This document shows positions 8,932-16,895 of a stretch of 64,000 nucleotides of DNA, piece after piece. The position numbers were made by a program, and so were the translations under genes. Each line of letters starts with the position of its first letter. Position 1 is the stretch's first letter. Source of the stretch: Sulfurospirillum diekertiae (GTDB lineage Bacteria > Campylobacterota > Campylobacteria > Campylobacterales > Sulfurospirillaceae); contig NZ_CP023275.1 of assembly GCF_002309535.1 (NCBI RefSeq), positions 1,674,001 to 1,738,000 of the forward strand, given 5' to 3'. The notes under the pieces were generated by a model. That model saw only the letters and a program-made list of their open reading frames with translations, did no database searches and was not told the DNA's origin.

Positions 8932-10517
8932 TTCTCGACCTTTTGCTCTTCATGTTTTTTTGCGAAAAGTTTATTGACATAAAACTGTTGTACGATAGAT
9001 GCTACGTTGTTGGTAAACCAGTAAAGTGTTAAACCTGCCGGGAAAGTTACAAAGAAAAAAGTAAAGATAAGTGGTAAAAACTTCATAATTTTCTCTTGCA
9101 TTGGATCAGTAAAGGTGGTTGGCGTAATGCGTTGATGTAAAAACATCGTGATACCCATAAGCACTGGAAGAATAAAATAAGGATCTTTAATCGCTAAGTC
9201 ATGTACCCAGAAAATCCAAGGTGCCCCTTTAAGCTCAATGGCATTTTGAAGAACACGATATACGGCAAAGAAAACAGGAATTTGCAAAATAATTGGCAAA
9301 CATCCGCCCATTGGATTTGCACCATTTTTCTTGTAAAGTTCCATCATATGCGTATTGAGCTTTTGCTTATCATCAGCATATTTTTTCTGCAACTCTTTCA
9401 CTTTTGGTGCAAGCTCTTTAAGCTTATTCATAGAGACCATACCTTTATAGGTTAAAGGATAAAGCACTAAACGAACGGTAATGGTCATAGCAACAATCGC
9501 CCAACCCCAGTTACCAAAAATACCATGCAAAAAGGCAAGAAGTGCAAAAAGTGGTTTAGAAATAAACGTAAAGAAACCGTATTCAATAACATCTGTAAGT
9601 TCAGGACTAATCGCTTTGAGTTTAACATGCTCTTTAGGTCCGATGTAACCGCTGAGTTTAAAATCTTCTTCACCTTTAACAAATAAAAGTGGATTTTTAT
9701 TTTGACCAACAGAAACAACACTCTCTAAGCCTTTATCAAGTTCATAAAAAAATGTCGTGTAGTATTTATCGGCCCCTGCTACAATTTTTGCATTTGCGAA
9801 GTGATCATCACTTTTAGCATCACCATCTGCAATCGTTTTAATGCTACCATCAGATTTTTTAATCAACACTCCATGAAAGGTATAACTGTCAACTGCCATG
9901 TTTGGTCTAACACCGGGAGAGAGGAAGTATTCATAAGGAGATGAAAGCTTTACATGTAAATCATATTTGCCTGAAGGGAAAAAAGTAATTGTTTTGGTAA
10001 CAACAACACTGCTGAGGGTCTGTGTTAAAACAACACTACTCCCATTTTCACTAACATCAATTTTATCTTTGTCAGCGCTGTACGACATAACAAATGCATC
10101 TTCATTAATGGCTTTATCACTAAATCGAATTTCAAGGGGTAAAAGAGATTGAGAAGCATCGATAAGCTGAAAACGCTCACCCTTGTCGTCTTTATATTTG
10201 CCCTCTTCTAGATAAAACTTTGCAATTCTGCCAAGTCTGTCGATCTGAACTTCGTAGCCAGCCGCTTTAATTGTTGCAATAATTTCACCTACATTGGATG
10301 AACTCTTAGGAGCTCCAGCAACATCTACGCTACTCGCAGACTTTACGTCAGCAGGTGCACTGGCAGTTGTGGATGGCGTTGCATTTTGTTCAAGTGTTGT
10401 GGTTTCAGTAAGCGGAGGATTTTTGGGGATAAAAAAATGATCATACAGAGCAAAAAATAAAAATGATAATACAGTGGCAATAATAATGCGCATCTGAGGA
10501 GTGAGTTTATCTGTCAC
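8928..10517 (-). CDS. yidC: Membrane protein insertase YidC
   Basis: YidC inserts membrane proteins with or without SecYEG. The 529 residues comprise an N-terminal membrane anchor (about 8-24), a linker rich in Thr, Ala and Ser, the large periplasmic beta-sandwich domain found in Gram-negative YidC, and the C-terminal insertase core with five membrane segments. The core is recognisable from KPLFALLAFLHGIFGNWG, the cytoplasmic coiled loop KLKELAPKVKELQKKYADD, and the hydrophilic-groove region. The gene sits between yidD (10-base gap) and jag (4-base overlap). Confidence 0.97.
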   Translation of the reverse strand: MTDKLTPQMRIIIATVLSFLFFALYDHFFIPKNPPLTETTTLEQNATPSTTASAPADVKSASSVDVAGAPKSSSNVGEIIATIKAAGYEVQIDRLGRIAKFYLEEGKYKDDKGERFQLIDASQSLLPLEIRFSDKAINEDAFVMSYSADKDKIDVSENGSSVVLTQTLSSVVVTKTITFFPSGKYDLHVKLSSPYEYFLSPGVRPNMAVDSYTFHGVLIKKSDGSIKTIADGDAKSDDHFANAKIVAGADKYYTTFFYELDKGLESVVSVGQNKNPLLFVKGEEDFKLSGYIGPKEHVKLKAISPELTDVIEYGFFTFISKPLFALLAFLHGIFGNWGWAIVAMTITVRLVLYPLTYKGMVSMNKLKELAPKVKELQKKYADDKQKLNTHMMELYKKNGANPMGGCLPIILQIPVFFAVYRVLQNAIELKGAPWIFWVHDLAIKDPYFILPVLMGITMFLHQRITPTTFTDPMQEKIMKFLPLIFTFFFVTFPAGLTLYWFTNNVASIVQQFYVNKLFAKKHEEQKVEK

Positions 10518-10527
10518 GAGATTCCCT

Positions 10528-10866
10528 TTATTTCGTTGTTTTAAAAGATTTTACCACGTAAAAACTTTGCATATCTTTTGGTACAAACCAAAAAGTGATA
10601 CGATGAGTGCATGGTTGCTTGAGAGAAAGAGGAAGAGGAGACACAAATTTTTTAGTCACGACTGGATAGTCGATTCCTCCAGCAAAAAGCTGATTGCATC
10701 TCAAAATGCGTATAAAACTGTAAAAGATAGCTTTTAAAAAACTATTGTGTAGAAGCTGCTCTTTGGCATATTGCGAACATGTCGGATAATACCTACAACT
10801 TCCATAGCCAATCAGTGTAAAAAACTTCTGATAAAGCTTTATCAACAACAATGCTAAAGACTTCAT
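10528..10866 (-). CDS. yidD: Membrane protein insertion efficiency factor YidD
   Basis: A small inner-membrane-associated protein that assists YidC-dependent insertion. The family signature is clear: KLYQKFFTLIGYGSCRYYPTCSQYA, with two Cys, then a short amphipathic helix and RILRCNQLFAGGIDYPV. At 112 residues it is longer than the E. coli protein (85) because of a C-terminal tail that is not obviously conserved. The start ATG overlaps the rnpA stop (ATGA), which indicates translational coupling. Confidence 0.93.
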   Translation of the reverse strand: MKSLALLLIKLYQKFFTLIGYGSCRYYPTCSQYAKEQLLHNSFLKAIFYSFIRILRCNQLFAGGIDYPVVTKKFVSPLPLSLKQPCTHRITFWFVPKDMQSFYVVKSFKTTK

Positions 10867-11201
10867 TCTTTAACACAGTTTAATTTTTTCAAAGACCATA
10901 TAATCCCTTTTTTCAAAGCATCATACGATATGTGATTAATCTTCTCTTTTGCTACAAAAACATACACGCCATCATGTAAAGTGTGTTGAATTTCTAAAAA
11001 TATAGCCCTAAATCGTCTTTTGGCTAAATTTCGCTTGATAGCATTACCGACTTTTTTACTTGCCGTAAAGCCAACTCTTTTTGCTGTATCGTTATTGTAA
11101 AAGACTAAGGCACCTTCATAATGCCATTTTTTTGCATGGTTATAAACGTATGAATACTCTCTCGTCGCCTTGAGAGTTTCATAATCTTTTAAGCGGCCAA
11201 T
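10863..11201 (-). CDS. rnpA: RNase P protein component, probable ATT start inside rpmH
   Basis: RnpA is the protein subunit of RNase P, which matures the 5' ends of tRNAs. The frame carries [20 protein letters not shown], containing the RNR-type motif ([10 protein letters not shown]), then [12 protein letters not shown] and a C-terminal [10 protein letters not shown]. The frame is closed upstream by a TAG at 11208-11210, and between it and the conserved body there is no ATG, GTG or TTG. The first usable codon is ATT at 11199-11201, giving 112 residues starting (M)[15 protein letters not shown], an ordinary RnpA length. This start lies inside rpmH, overlapping it by 13 bases, with GGTAG upstream. 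The stop overlaps the yidD ATG. Because of the missing standard start, ordinary gene callers may omit this gene. Confidence 0.85.
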   Translation of the reverse strand: MGRLKDYETLKATREYSYVYNHAKKWHYEGALVFYNNDTAKRVGFTASKKVGNAIKRNLAKRRFRAIFLEIQHTLHDGVYVFVAKEKINHISYDALKKGIIWSLKKLNCVKE

Positions 11202-11323
11202 CTGCTTCTACCTTTAGCACGACGTGCTGCAATAACTTTACGCCCACCCTTAGTTTTCATTCTAAGTCTGAAACCATGTGTACGCTTTTTAGGGATACTA
11301 TGTGGCTGATACGTTCTTTTCAT
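11189..11323 (-). CDS. rpmH: 50S ribosomal protein L34
   Basis: L34 is a small basic protein of the large ribosomal subunit. The 44-residue product begins [19 protein letters not shown] and ends [10 protein letters not shown], a perfect match to the family pattern and length. The start at 11321-11323 follows AAAGGA. It is the first gene of the rpmH-rnpA-yidD-yidC-jag-mnmE operon, and its 3' end overlaps the proposed start of rnpA. Confidence 0.97.
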   Translation of the reverse strand: MKRTYQPHSIPKKRTHGFRLRMKTKGGRKVIAARRAKGRSRLAA

Positions 11324-11351
11324 CAAAATTTCCTTTAATAAAAAATAATTT

Positions 11352-11370
11352 AAGGTACGGATTTTACCTT
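11352..11370 (-). promoter_or_regulatory. Candidate promoter and small inverted repeat ahead of rpmH
   Basis: On the minus strand a TAAAAT (11366-11361) lies about 38 bases upstream of the rpmH start in an AT-rich leader, the form expected of a Campylobacterota sigma-70 -10 box, where -35 boxes are weak. It is embedded in the inverted repeat AAGGTA...TACCTT (11352-11370), which could act on transcription or be chance. No strong -35 is visible. Confidence 0.4.
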
Positions 11371-11425
11371 AGCTTTACTTAAAATTGCATGAGCTTCGAT
11401 TAAGCATCGCTTTACATGTAAGCCT

Positions 11426-13000
11426 TTAGTGCAATTCCATAACCATTTTTTTCAAAGCTTCCTTGTCAATTTTAGCTTCACTTAGACTGGTTTGTGGAAG
11501 CTTTTCTTTATAGACAACAATGGAAGGAATCATGTGATTTGGGAGATGTTTTTTAAGCTCAAATAAAATCTCATTTTTAGACATTTCACGTGATGCACTG
11601 TAGACCATCACAATCTCTTCTTCTGTTTTTTCATTTTCGATGGAAAAAACAGCACATTGGCTGATTTGAGGCAATTTATCGTGAACAACGCTCTCAATTT
11701 CATAAGGACTGATTCTAAAACCACTGACTTTAATCATATCATCCTTGCGTGAAACAAAGTAGAGATAGCCCTCTTCATCTCTATACACAAAATCGCCACT
11801 TGCGACGACAATTTCATCGGTCAGATCACCTTCTAAATTGACCACCTTGTCTAAGATTGCAATGCTTTTATACCGTTTTTGCGTATCTTCTTTTGATTTC
11901 CAATAGCCTTTGTAAATGTAGCCACCACGATGGATCAATTCACCAATTTCACGTGGTTGACACTCAAAACCTTGCTCATTGATAACATGAATCTCCACAC
12001 CAGGAATTGGCTTTCCAATGGAATTAGGACGGATTTTAAGTTGTGCTGGGTCAAGGTACGTTGAGCGAAAGGCTTCGGTAAGACCATGCATCGAATAAAA
12101 CTTAGCATTGGGGTAACGCTCTTCAATATCCGCAATCATCTTAGGGGTAATTTTTCCACCTGAGGAGGTGACAATACGCACATTGCCCAAAAGCTTTGCA
12201 TTGGGAATTCGCTTAGGATCACTTTCAAACATCTGCGTAATATGCGGAGGCATAATCGGTAAAACTGTGACATTATCATTAATAAGGTGATTAAAAAAAT
12301 CTGCTGGAAGCGCTAAGGAGTGTAGCGCCAACGTTGCATGGTTGTAAATGGAGCAAAAAAGCTGATTAAGGCCGTAATCCAAAATAAAAGGCAATGTTCC
12401 AGACAGTACATCACTCTCTTTAAGTTCAAGATAATTTGAAGCAACTCTGGCACTGTCGATCAGATTGCGGTGCGTGATAACAATACCACGAGGGAAACCC
12501 GTCAGTCCAAAGCTATAGGTGATCGCCGCATTTTTATAGTCACCAATATTACATGTAAAAATATCACTGCAACATTTATAGATCTCTTCAAAGGAGACAA
12601 TGTTACGCTCACTCGCTTCATAGGTGATAATTTTGCCTTGAAAATTAATCTCATCAATACTTTTAATCTTTGATTTATCGGTAATAATACAAGTAATACT
12701 GCAATCATTGATAATATGTTCTACTTGCTCAGGTTTCAATAGACGTGAAATAGGAACAAAAATATGCTCTGTTGAGAGAAGTGCTAAAATCGCAATAATT
12801 TGCTCGCTGCTTTTATGAGAATAAATACCGATACGTGAACCACTTGGAAGTGCAAGCTCACTCAAGTAACGTGCTATTTGATTGACCTTACGAAACAGAT
12901 CAGCATAGGTTAATTTTTTAGCACCATCAATGATAGCCACTTTATCAGGGCATGTTACAGCAGCTTTTTCAATGAGTGCACGAATACAATTAATAGACAT
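11426..13000 (-). CDS. Stand-alone AMP-forming acyl/amino-acid adenylating ligase
   Basis: A 524-residue member of the ANL superfamily, which activates a carboxylate with ATP. The nucleotide-binding loop reads YSFGLTGFPRG where the family has TSGTTGxPKG, so it is degenerate but recognisable. The hinge motif SRKDDMIKVSGFRISPYEIE is intact, and the C-terminal domain has the catalytic Lys context SLSEAKIDKEAL. There is no carrier (PCP/ACP) domain and no condensation domain, and I see no carrier protein gene nearby. It is the last gene of the glutamate mutase operon, starting one base after the mutL-like stop, which suggests that it activates glutamate, 3-methylaspartate or a derivative. That substrate is inference; acyl-CoA synthetase activity is the alternative. 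A TTACATGTAA copy lies inside (12549) and another just after the stop (11412). Confidence 0.8.
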   Translation of the reverse strand: MSINCIRALIEKAAVTCPDKVAIIDGAKKLTYADLFRKVNQIARYLSELALPSGSRIGIYSHKSSEQIIAILALLSTEHIFVPISRLLKPEQVEHIINDCSITCIITDKSKIKSIDEINFQGKIITYEASERNIVSFEEIYKCCSDIFTCNIGDYKNAAITYSFGLTGFPRGIVITHRNLIDSARVASNYLELKESDVLSGTLPFILDYGLNQLFCSIYNHATLALHSLALPADFFNHLINDNVTVLPIMPPHITQMFESDPKRIPNAKLLGNVRIVTSSGGKITPKMIADIEERYPNAKFYSMHGLTEAFRSTYLDPAQLKIRPNSIGKPIPGVEIHVINEQGFECQPREIGELIHRGGYIYKGYWKSKEDTQKRYKSIAILDKVVNLEGDLTDEIVVASGDFVYRDEEGYLYFVSRKDDMIKVSGFRISPYEIESVVHDKLPQISQCAVFSIENEKTEEEIVMVYSASREMSKNEILFELKKHLPNHMIPSIVVYKEKLPQTSLSEAKIDKEALKKMVMELH

Positions 13001-13001
13001 A

Positions 13002-14195
13002 TTAACTCCTTATATCAGTATTGTTTTCCATTCCTAACGTCCAGATTGCATAATTATAATCCATGACGATATTGGGAATAGCATGTAAATTCATTACTTT
13101 TTTATAGAAAAACTGCATAATAGTCTCGACCTCTTCATAGGAGAGCACCTTGGTAATGCCTCCCGTTAAAACAATCGTTTTTAGAAGTTCTAACTGCAGT
13201 GTTATATACAAAGGATGCAGTCTTGAAACTTTGTAAAGTACCAAAAAGATGGAGAGTTGCATCAAAATACGTAAAGCCTTCTCACTCTCCTCTTCCAAGA
13301 TATTCTCTGTCACATTCAGATACGCTAACAACTCATACACAAATTCATTGTTTTTCGCTGCAAAAATAAGCGTTTCGCGTGACTTAAAGACACCCAATTT
13401 TTTAAAAACCAAACGATCATAACCACTTTCACTCACAATGTTATCGCGCACTAAATCGCGACTGTAATGGATATCTGTCGTAGCACCTCCAATATCCACC
13501 ACAATGAAGGGATTGACCACTTCAAAATTTGCATCAATGAATGGTAAAGAGCGATTGACAATGTACGGCGTTGAATAGATTTGATTCGCCGTAATTTCAT
13601 AGAGATGTTTGATGTCTTCTTTACCCACAATGTCCGCTTGATAAAGATTTGTCAAGTACTCTTTCAGCTCACCACCGTTTACATGTAATTTATCAGTAAT
13701 GATATTTCCAAGCACTTTTAGCTGAGGAATTTGTTTGCTTAGCAATGACGCATCTTGTTTAGTACCCACATAGACAATATTGCTATACTGCACATTTTGG
13801 AGGTAATCAAATAGTTTTTCATCAAACACGTTGCCAATACCATCAATTCCACCGACAATAATAACCACATCAATGAGTTCACTAGGTGCCTTACTCTCTT
13901 CAATTTTACTGTACAAAATCGTATCGATGATGTTAATGCCTGAATTAAACGCTATATTTTTGGCAAACTTCAAACTAAAAGAATTAGTCAGCCCAATAAT
14001 CAGCGTGCTTAACCCGCCATTTGCCGAAGAACAGATAAAAATATCCTCTTTTGTATAATTTGCAAAAATATTGCCGCATTTGGTGATCAAATCATCATAG
14101 ATATCTTTCTTAAAATCCCTAAAATACTGACTGATTCCGCTTTCTTGGCAGACTTTAAAGTAGGTACTTCCTACATCGATCAGAAGTTTACTCAT
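13002..14195 (-). CDS. MutL/GlmL-like ASKHA protein of the glutamate mutase operon
   Basis: A 397-residue protein of the GlmL/MutL family, encoded with cobalamin-dependent glutamate mutases and thought to act as a reactivase or chaperone; its biochemical role is not well settled. The actin-like ATPase signatures are visible: LIDVGSTYFK at residues 4-13 (phosphate 1) and FIVVDIGGATTDIHYS near 230 (phosphate 2), with an adenosine-like motif TGGITKVL near 345. The start overlaps the glmE stop by four bases and the ligase follows after one base, so the four genes must be expressed together. It is shorter than many GlmL proteins (about 450-460). Confidence 0.85.
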   Translation of the reverse strand: MSKLLIDVGSTYFKVCQESGISQYFRDFKKDIYDDLITKCGNIFANYTKEDIFICSSANGGLSTLIIGLTNSFSLKFAKNIAFNSGINIIDTILYSKIEESKAPSELIDVVIIVGGIDGIGNVFDEKLFDYLQNVQYSNIVYVGTKQDASLLSKQIPQLKVLGNIITDKLHVNGGELKEYLTNLYQADIVGKEDIKHLYEITANQIYSTPYIVNRSLPFIDANFEVVNPFIVVDIGGATTDIHYSRDLVRDNIVSESGYDRLVFKKLGVFKSRETLIFAAKNNEFVYELLAYLNVTENILEEESEKALRILMQLSIFLVLYKVSRLHPLYITLQLELLKTIVLTGGITKVLSYEEVETIMQFFYKKVMNLHAIPNIVMDYNYAIWTLGMENNTDIRS

Positions 14196-15556
14196 AGCAT
14201 TGCCCCTATATCGTGAATAATTTTATTGATGACTTCGGTTTTGCTCTCAGGCAGATTTACTTTTGATTTTTCATAGGCAAAACAGCGATCAGGTAGTGGA
14301 AGTTTGCCTTTTTCAATAATGCGAATATTGCCAGACTCATCACGAATCGTTATGACTTCATTGTGATTGATAATGTGCGGTGAGAAAGGGACATCAATCA
14401 AACCATTTTTAATCGTATTGAACACTTTGCGCCACAACGTATCGGCAGGGTCGTTAAAAACCGCGTCCATGATAGCTCGCACTTCTAGTTCCAAGTTCTC
14501 TTCTTCTTCTGCGTCATGTACGACGGGCAGTCCTTTAAGCGTGCGAAGCGTGTATTTGGTATTGGCAACCGATTGGGCGTTGCACTGCATAGTGGGAATG
14601 CCAAAAGCTTCATCACGAGTTTTGATGATGATTTTATCGGCTCGTACCATCGCAGCGATGACCGTATTGGTATTGATCAGTGAGTCAGAGAGGTTTTTAT
14701 CACGTGGAAACGCACCCATCCATTGATGATAAACAAGGTTGATGATAGCATCACTTCCACCAAACATATCGGCATATTCACGTGCCAGTTTTTTCAAAAC
14801 ATGCGACGTAACAATATCTTGCATCATTGAGCCATTTTGAGAAAAACTGACTGAAAAAGATTTCACACCTTCTTCAATAGAGAGAAGCATCTCGATGAGC
14901 TGAATGACGATGACAATACACGGCGGAACGAGTGTCGCAGTCAACGGTCCAAAGGATTCGCGGTTTATGGGCTCATTGAGCGTTGAGTACAACGCGCATA
15001 CTTTATCGACATATTTCCAGTATAAAAAGGCTTTATCAAGAGGGAAATTTTTGGAATACGGGAGCATATAGGTAATCGGACCACCTTCGATTTCAAAAAT
15101 GCCTGAAGCCAATGCCGTTTCCACCAAAAGCCTCGCATCGGGTGTTCCATGGCGAAGGCTGACAGGTTTATTAAAATGGGTCATCATTTTACGTGTGGTA
15201 CGATAGCCGTGATTGACTAGCGGATAACCGTTGAGCATATCCATCTCGTTTTCTTCCGAAAGAGTGAGCATCTTTTGTGCCATCGCGTAGTCATTAAGTC
15301 TCGTGTTACTATCGATGGTAAGCGGCAGAACATCGATGTCCGCTTTCATAAATTCTTCATAGAGTTCAAACATCTTTTTATAGGTCGGAAAACCGCCACG
15401 AGGTTGAACCAAAAGACGGTCACGTTTTTTAAAATGATGGGAAATAAACATCTCTTTGTTCGCATTGCGAATAAAATCTTCAATCTCATCAAAATCAAAA
15501 TTATCGGCATACTCGTTACGAGTGATGACATCGCGCTCTTTTTGGAGTAAACTCAT
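14192..15556 (-). CDS. glmE: Glutamate mutase (methylaspartate mutase) epsilon subunit
   Basis: The catalytic TIM-barrel subunit of the adenosylcobalamin-dependent enzyme that interconverts L-glutamate and threo-3-methyl-L-aspartate. Family landmarks are LLVQPRGGFPTYKKMFELY near residue 48, SLRHGTPDARLLVE near 135 (arginines of this kind bind the substrate carboxylates), ESFGPLTATLVPP near 203 and NGSMMQDI. The 454 residues are slightly under the usual 480. Two 60-base stretches I counted in this gene (14461-14520, 14881-14940) are 48% and 52% G+C, against 33% in a stretch of jag (8581-8640), so transfer or different codon use is possible. It overlaps glmS and the mutL-like gene by four bases each. 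Confidence 0.93.
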   Translation of the reverse strand: MSLLQKERDVITRNEYADNFDFDEIEDFIRNANKEMFISHHFKKRDRLLVQPRGGFPTYKKMFELYEEFMKADIDVLPLTIDSNTRLNDYAMAQKMLTLSEENEMDMLNGYPLVNHGYRTTRKMMTHFNKPVSLRHGTPDARLLVETALASGIFEIEGGPITYMLPYSKNFPLDKAFLYWKYVDKVCALYSTLNEPINRESFGPLTATLVPPCIVIVIQLIEMLLSIEEGVKSFSVSFSQNGSMMQDIVTSHVLKKLAREYADMFGGSDAIINLVYHQWMGAFPRDKNLSDSLINTNTVIAAMVRADKIIIKTRDEAFGIPTMQCNAQSVANTKYTLRTLKGLPVVHDAEEEENLELEVRAIMDAVFNDPADTLWRKVFNTIKNGLIDVPFSPHIINHNEVITIRDESGNIRIIEKGKLPLPDRCFAYEKSKVNLPESKTEVINKIIHDIGAML

Positions 15557-15957
15557 GCGCGCTCCTTTACAAATCGCTCGATTTCATCAAGTCCCGTATT
15601 GAGATCAATTTGATGAAAGACAAGGTCAAACCCATACGATTTATATTTGGGAATAATGTCGCTTTGAGCAGCTTCACCCACCGCTAAATTGCCACCGATC
15701 ACAAAAACAACCTCTTTGAGATCATATTCGGAGCGCAAAAATTGCAAGTCACGACACCACCCCTCCGCTTCGCCATTAAGGGAAGAGATCAGTAGAATAT
15801 CTGCATCTGTTTCAACAACAGCGTCAATAAACTCTTCCAAAGAGGTATTGACCCCTAGGTTAAACACCTCAAAACCTCTCGCTTGCAATGATATATCGAT
15901 GAGTCTGTTTGCGACCACATGGATGTCATTACCCACTACACCTGTAACTACTTTCAT
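15553..15957 (-). CDS. glmS: Glutamate mutase sigma subunit (B12-binding)
   Basis: The small cobalamin-binding subunit that pairs with GlmE. The 134 residues form a flavodoxin-like B12 domain: the cobalt-ligating loop is NDIHVVANRL (residues 10-19), with Asp11 and His13 in the DxHxxG position, then LLISSLNGEAEGW and the GG motif FVIGGNLAVGE. The glycine of DxHxxG is replaced by Ala16, which is unusual. This glmS should not be confused with glucosamine-6-phosphate synthase of the same symbol. It is the first gene of the four-gene operon and is divergent from the tetraheme cytochrome gene. Confidence 0.92.
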   Translation of the reverse strand: MKVVTGVVGNDIHVVANRLIDISLQARGFEVFNLGVNTSLEEFIDAVVETDADILLISSLNGEAEGWCRDLQFLRSEYDLKEVVFVIGGNLAVGEAAQSDIIPKYKSYGFDLVFHQIDLNTGLDEIERFVKERA

Positions 15958-16010
15958 GGACTGACCTAAAAATTTAATAATGTTGCATTCTATCTTAACC
16001 TTTGTAAAGG

Positions 16011-16016
16011 TATAAT
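16011..16016 (+). promoter_or_regulatory. -10 box candidate for the tetraheme cytochrome gene
   Basis: A consensus TATAAT stands 27 bases ahead of the ATG at 16043 in the short divergent gap 15958-16042. No good -35 lies at the expected distance, as is common for sigma-70 promoters in this phylum. On the opposite strand, TAGAAT (15992-15987) could serve glmS. Confidence 0.5.
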
Positions 16017-16042
16017 TAACACAAATTTTCTAAAGTGGGTCC

Positions 16043-16402
16043 ATGTCAAAAAAAGCCTTTTTGTTTCTTATTCTTCTCGTTATGAGCTTACAGAGCTTGT
16101 TAGTTGCCTGTGGAGGAAGTTGTTTGGAGTGTCATTCTAAGCTTAGACCTTACATCAACGACCAAAATCATGCCATTTTAAATGAATGCATCACCTGTCA
16201 CAATCAGCCATCAAAAAATGGTCAATGCGGCAGAGATTGTTTTGATTGCCATTCACAAGAGAAAGTCTATGCTCAAAAAGATGTGAATGCCCATCAAGAG
16301 CTCAAAACCTGTGGAACATGTCATAAGGAAAAAGTGGATTTTACCACACCTAAACAATCGATTATTTCCAATCAACAAAATTTAATACACCTATTTAAAT
16401 AA
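16043..16402 (+). CDS. Small tetraheme c-type cytochrome, possible lipoprotein
   Basis: A 119-residue exported protein with four CXXCH heme-binding motifs at residues 27-31, 49-53, 66-70 and 90-94 (CLECH, CITCH, CFDCH, CGTCH). The N-terminus is a hydrophobic signal ending LLVAC, so Cys23 could be a lipobox cysteine. Additional Cys and His residues could be axial ligands or disulfides. It is probably a periplasmic electron carrier; partner and potential are unknown. It ends 13 bases before the RraA-like gene and may be co-transcribed with it. I do not recognise a named family. Confidence 0.85.
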   Translation: MSKKAFLFLILLVMSLQSLLVACGGSCLECHSKLRPYINDQNHAILNECITCHNQPSKNGQCGRDCFDCHSQEKVYAQKDVNAHQELKTCGTCHKEKVDFTTPKQSIISNQQNLIHLFK

Positions 16403-16415
16403 ACAAGGAGTCACT

Positions 16416-16895
16416 ATGAAATTTTACACGGCAGATCTTTGCGATAAATTTCCAGAATACACCCAAGTGCTTGAACCTATTATGAAATCGTACGGTGGTG
16501 CTAAGCGTATGATGGGGCAAATTGTTACGGTCAAACTTTCAGGCAGTAACAAAACACTCATTGAACTACTTAAAAGCGAAGGTTATGGCCAAATTGCTGT
16601 GGTAGATGTTGATGCAAACTATACAGCCGTTGTCGGGGACAACCTTATGAAATTTGCTTATGAAAATAATTGGGCTGGAATTGTGATCAACGGTTATGTG
16701 CGTGATACTAAAAATACCAAAGAGATTGACGTAGGACTTTTTGCCCTCGGAACCTGTCCCAAAAAGACGATGGAAGTAAGTGAAGGATTTTTACATGTAA
16801 CGGTAAATTTCGGGGGAATTAGCTTTAACGAAGGCGATTATCTTTATGCAGATCGTGATGGTATTATTGTGAGTTCTCTGCCTTTGGAGATGTAA
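16416..16895 (+). CDS. RraA-family protein
   Basis: A 159-residue protein matching the RraA fold through its whole length: TADLCDKFPE at the start, GQIVTVKL, and VDVDANYTAVVGDNLMKFAY, followed by GIVINGYVRDT. RraA in E. coli inhibits RNase E, but many relatives are 4-hydroxy-4-methyl-2-oxoglutarate or oxaloacetate aldolases. RNase E is generally absent in Campylobacterota, so the aldolase or an unknown role is more likely. The AAGGAG ribosome site is well placed. The 3' end overlaps the convergent cysteine-rich gene by 32 bases, and a TTACATGTAA copy (16791) is read Leu-His-Val. Confidence 0.88.
   Translation: MKFYTADLCDKFPEYTQVLEPIMKSYGGAKRMMGQIVTVKLSGSNKTLIELLKSEGYGQIAVVDVDANYTAVVGDNLMKFAYENNWAGIVINGYVRDTKNTKEIDVGLFALGTCPKKTMEVSEGFLHVTVNFGGISFNEGDYLYADRDGIIVSSLPLEM

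Noticed and set aside
15553..15957. glmS as glucosamine-6-phosphate synthase
   Set aside because: The protein is 134 residues with a B12-binding fold; the shared symbol is a coincidence of naming.
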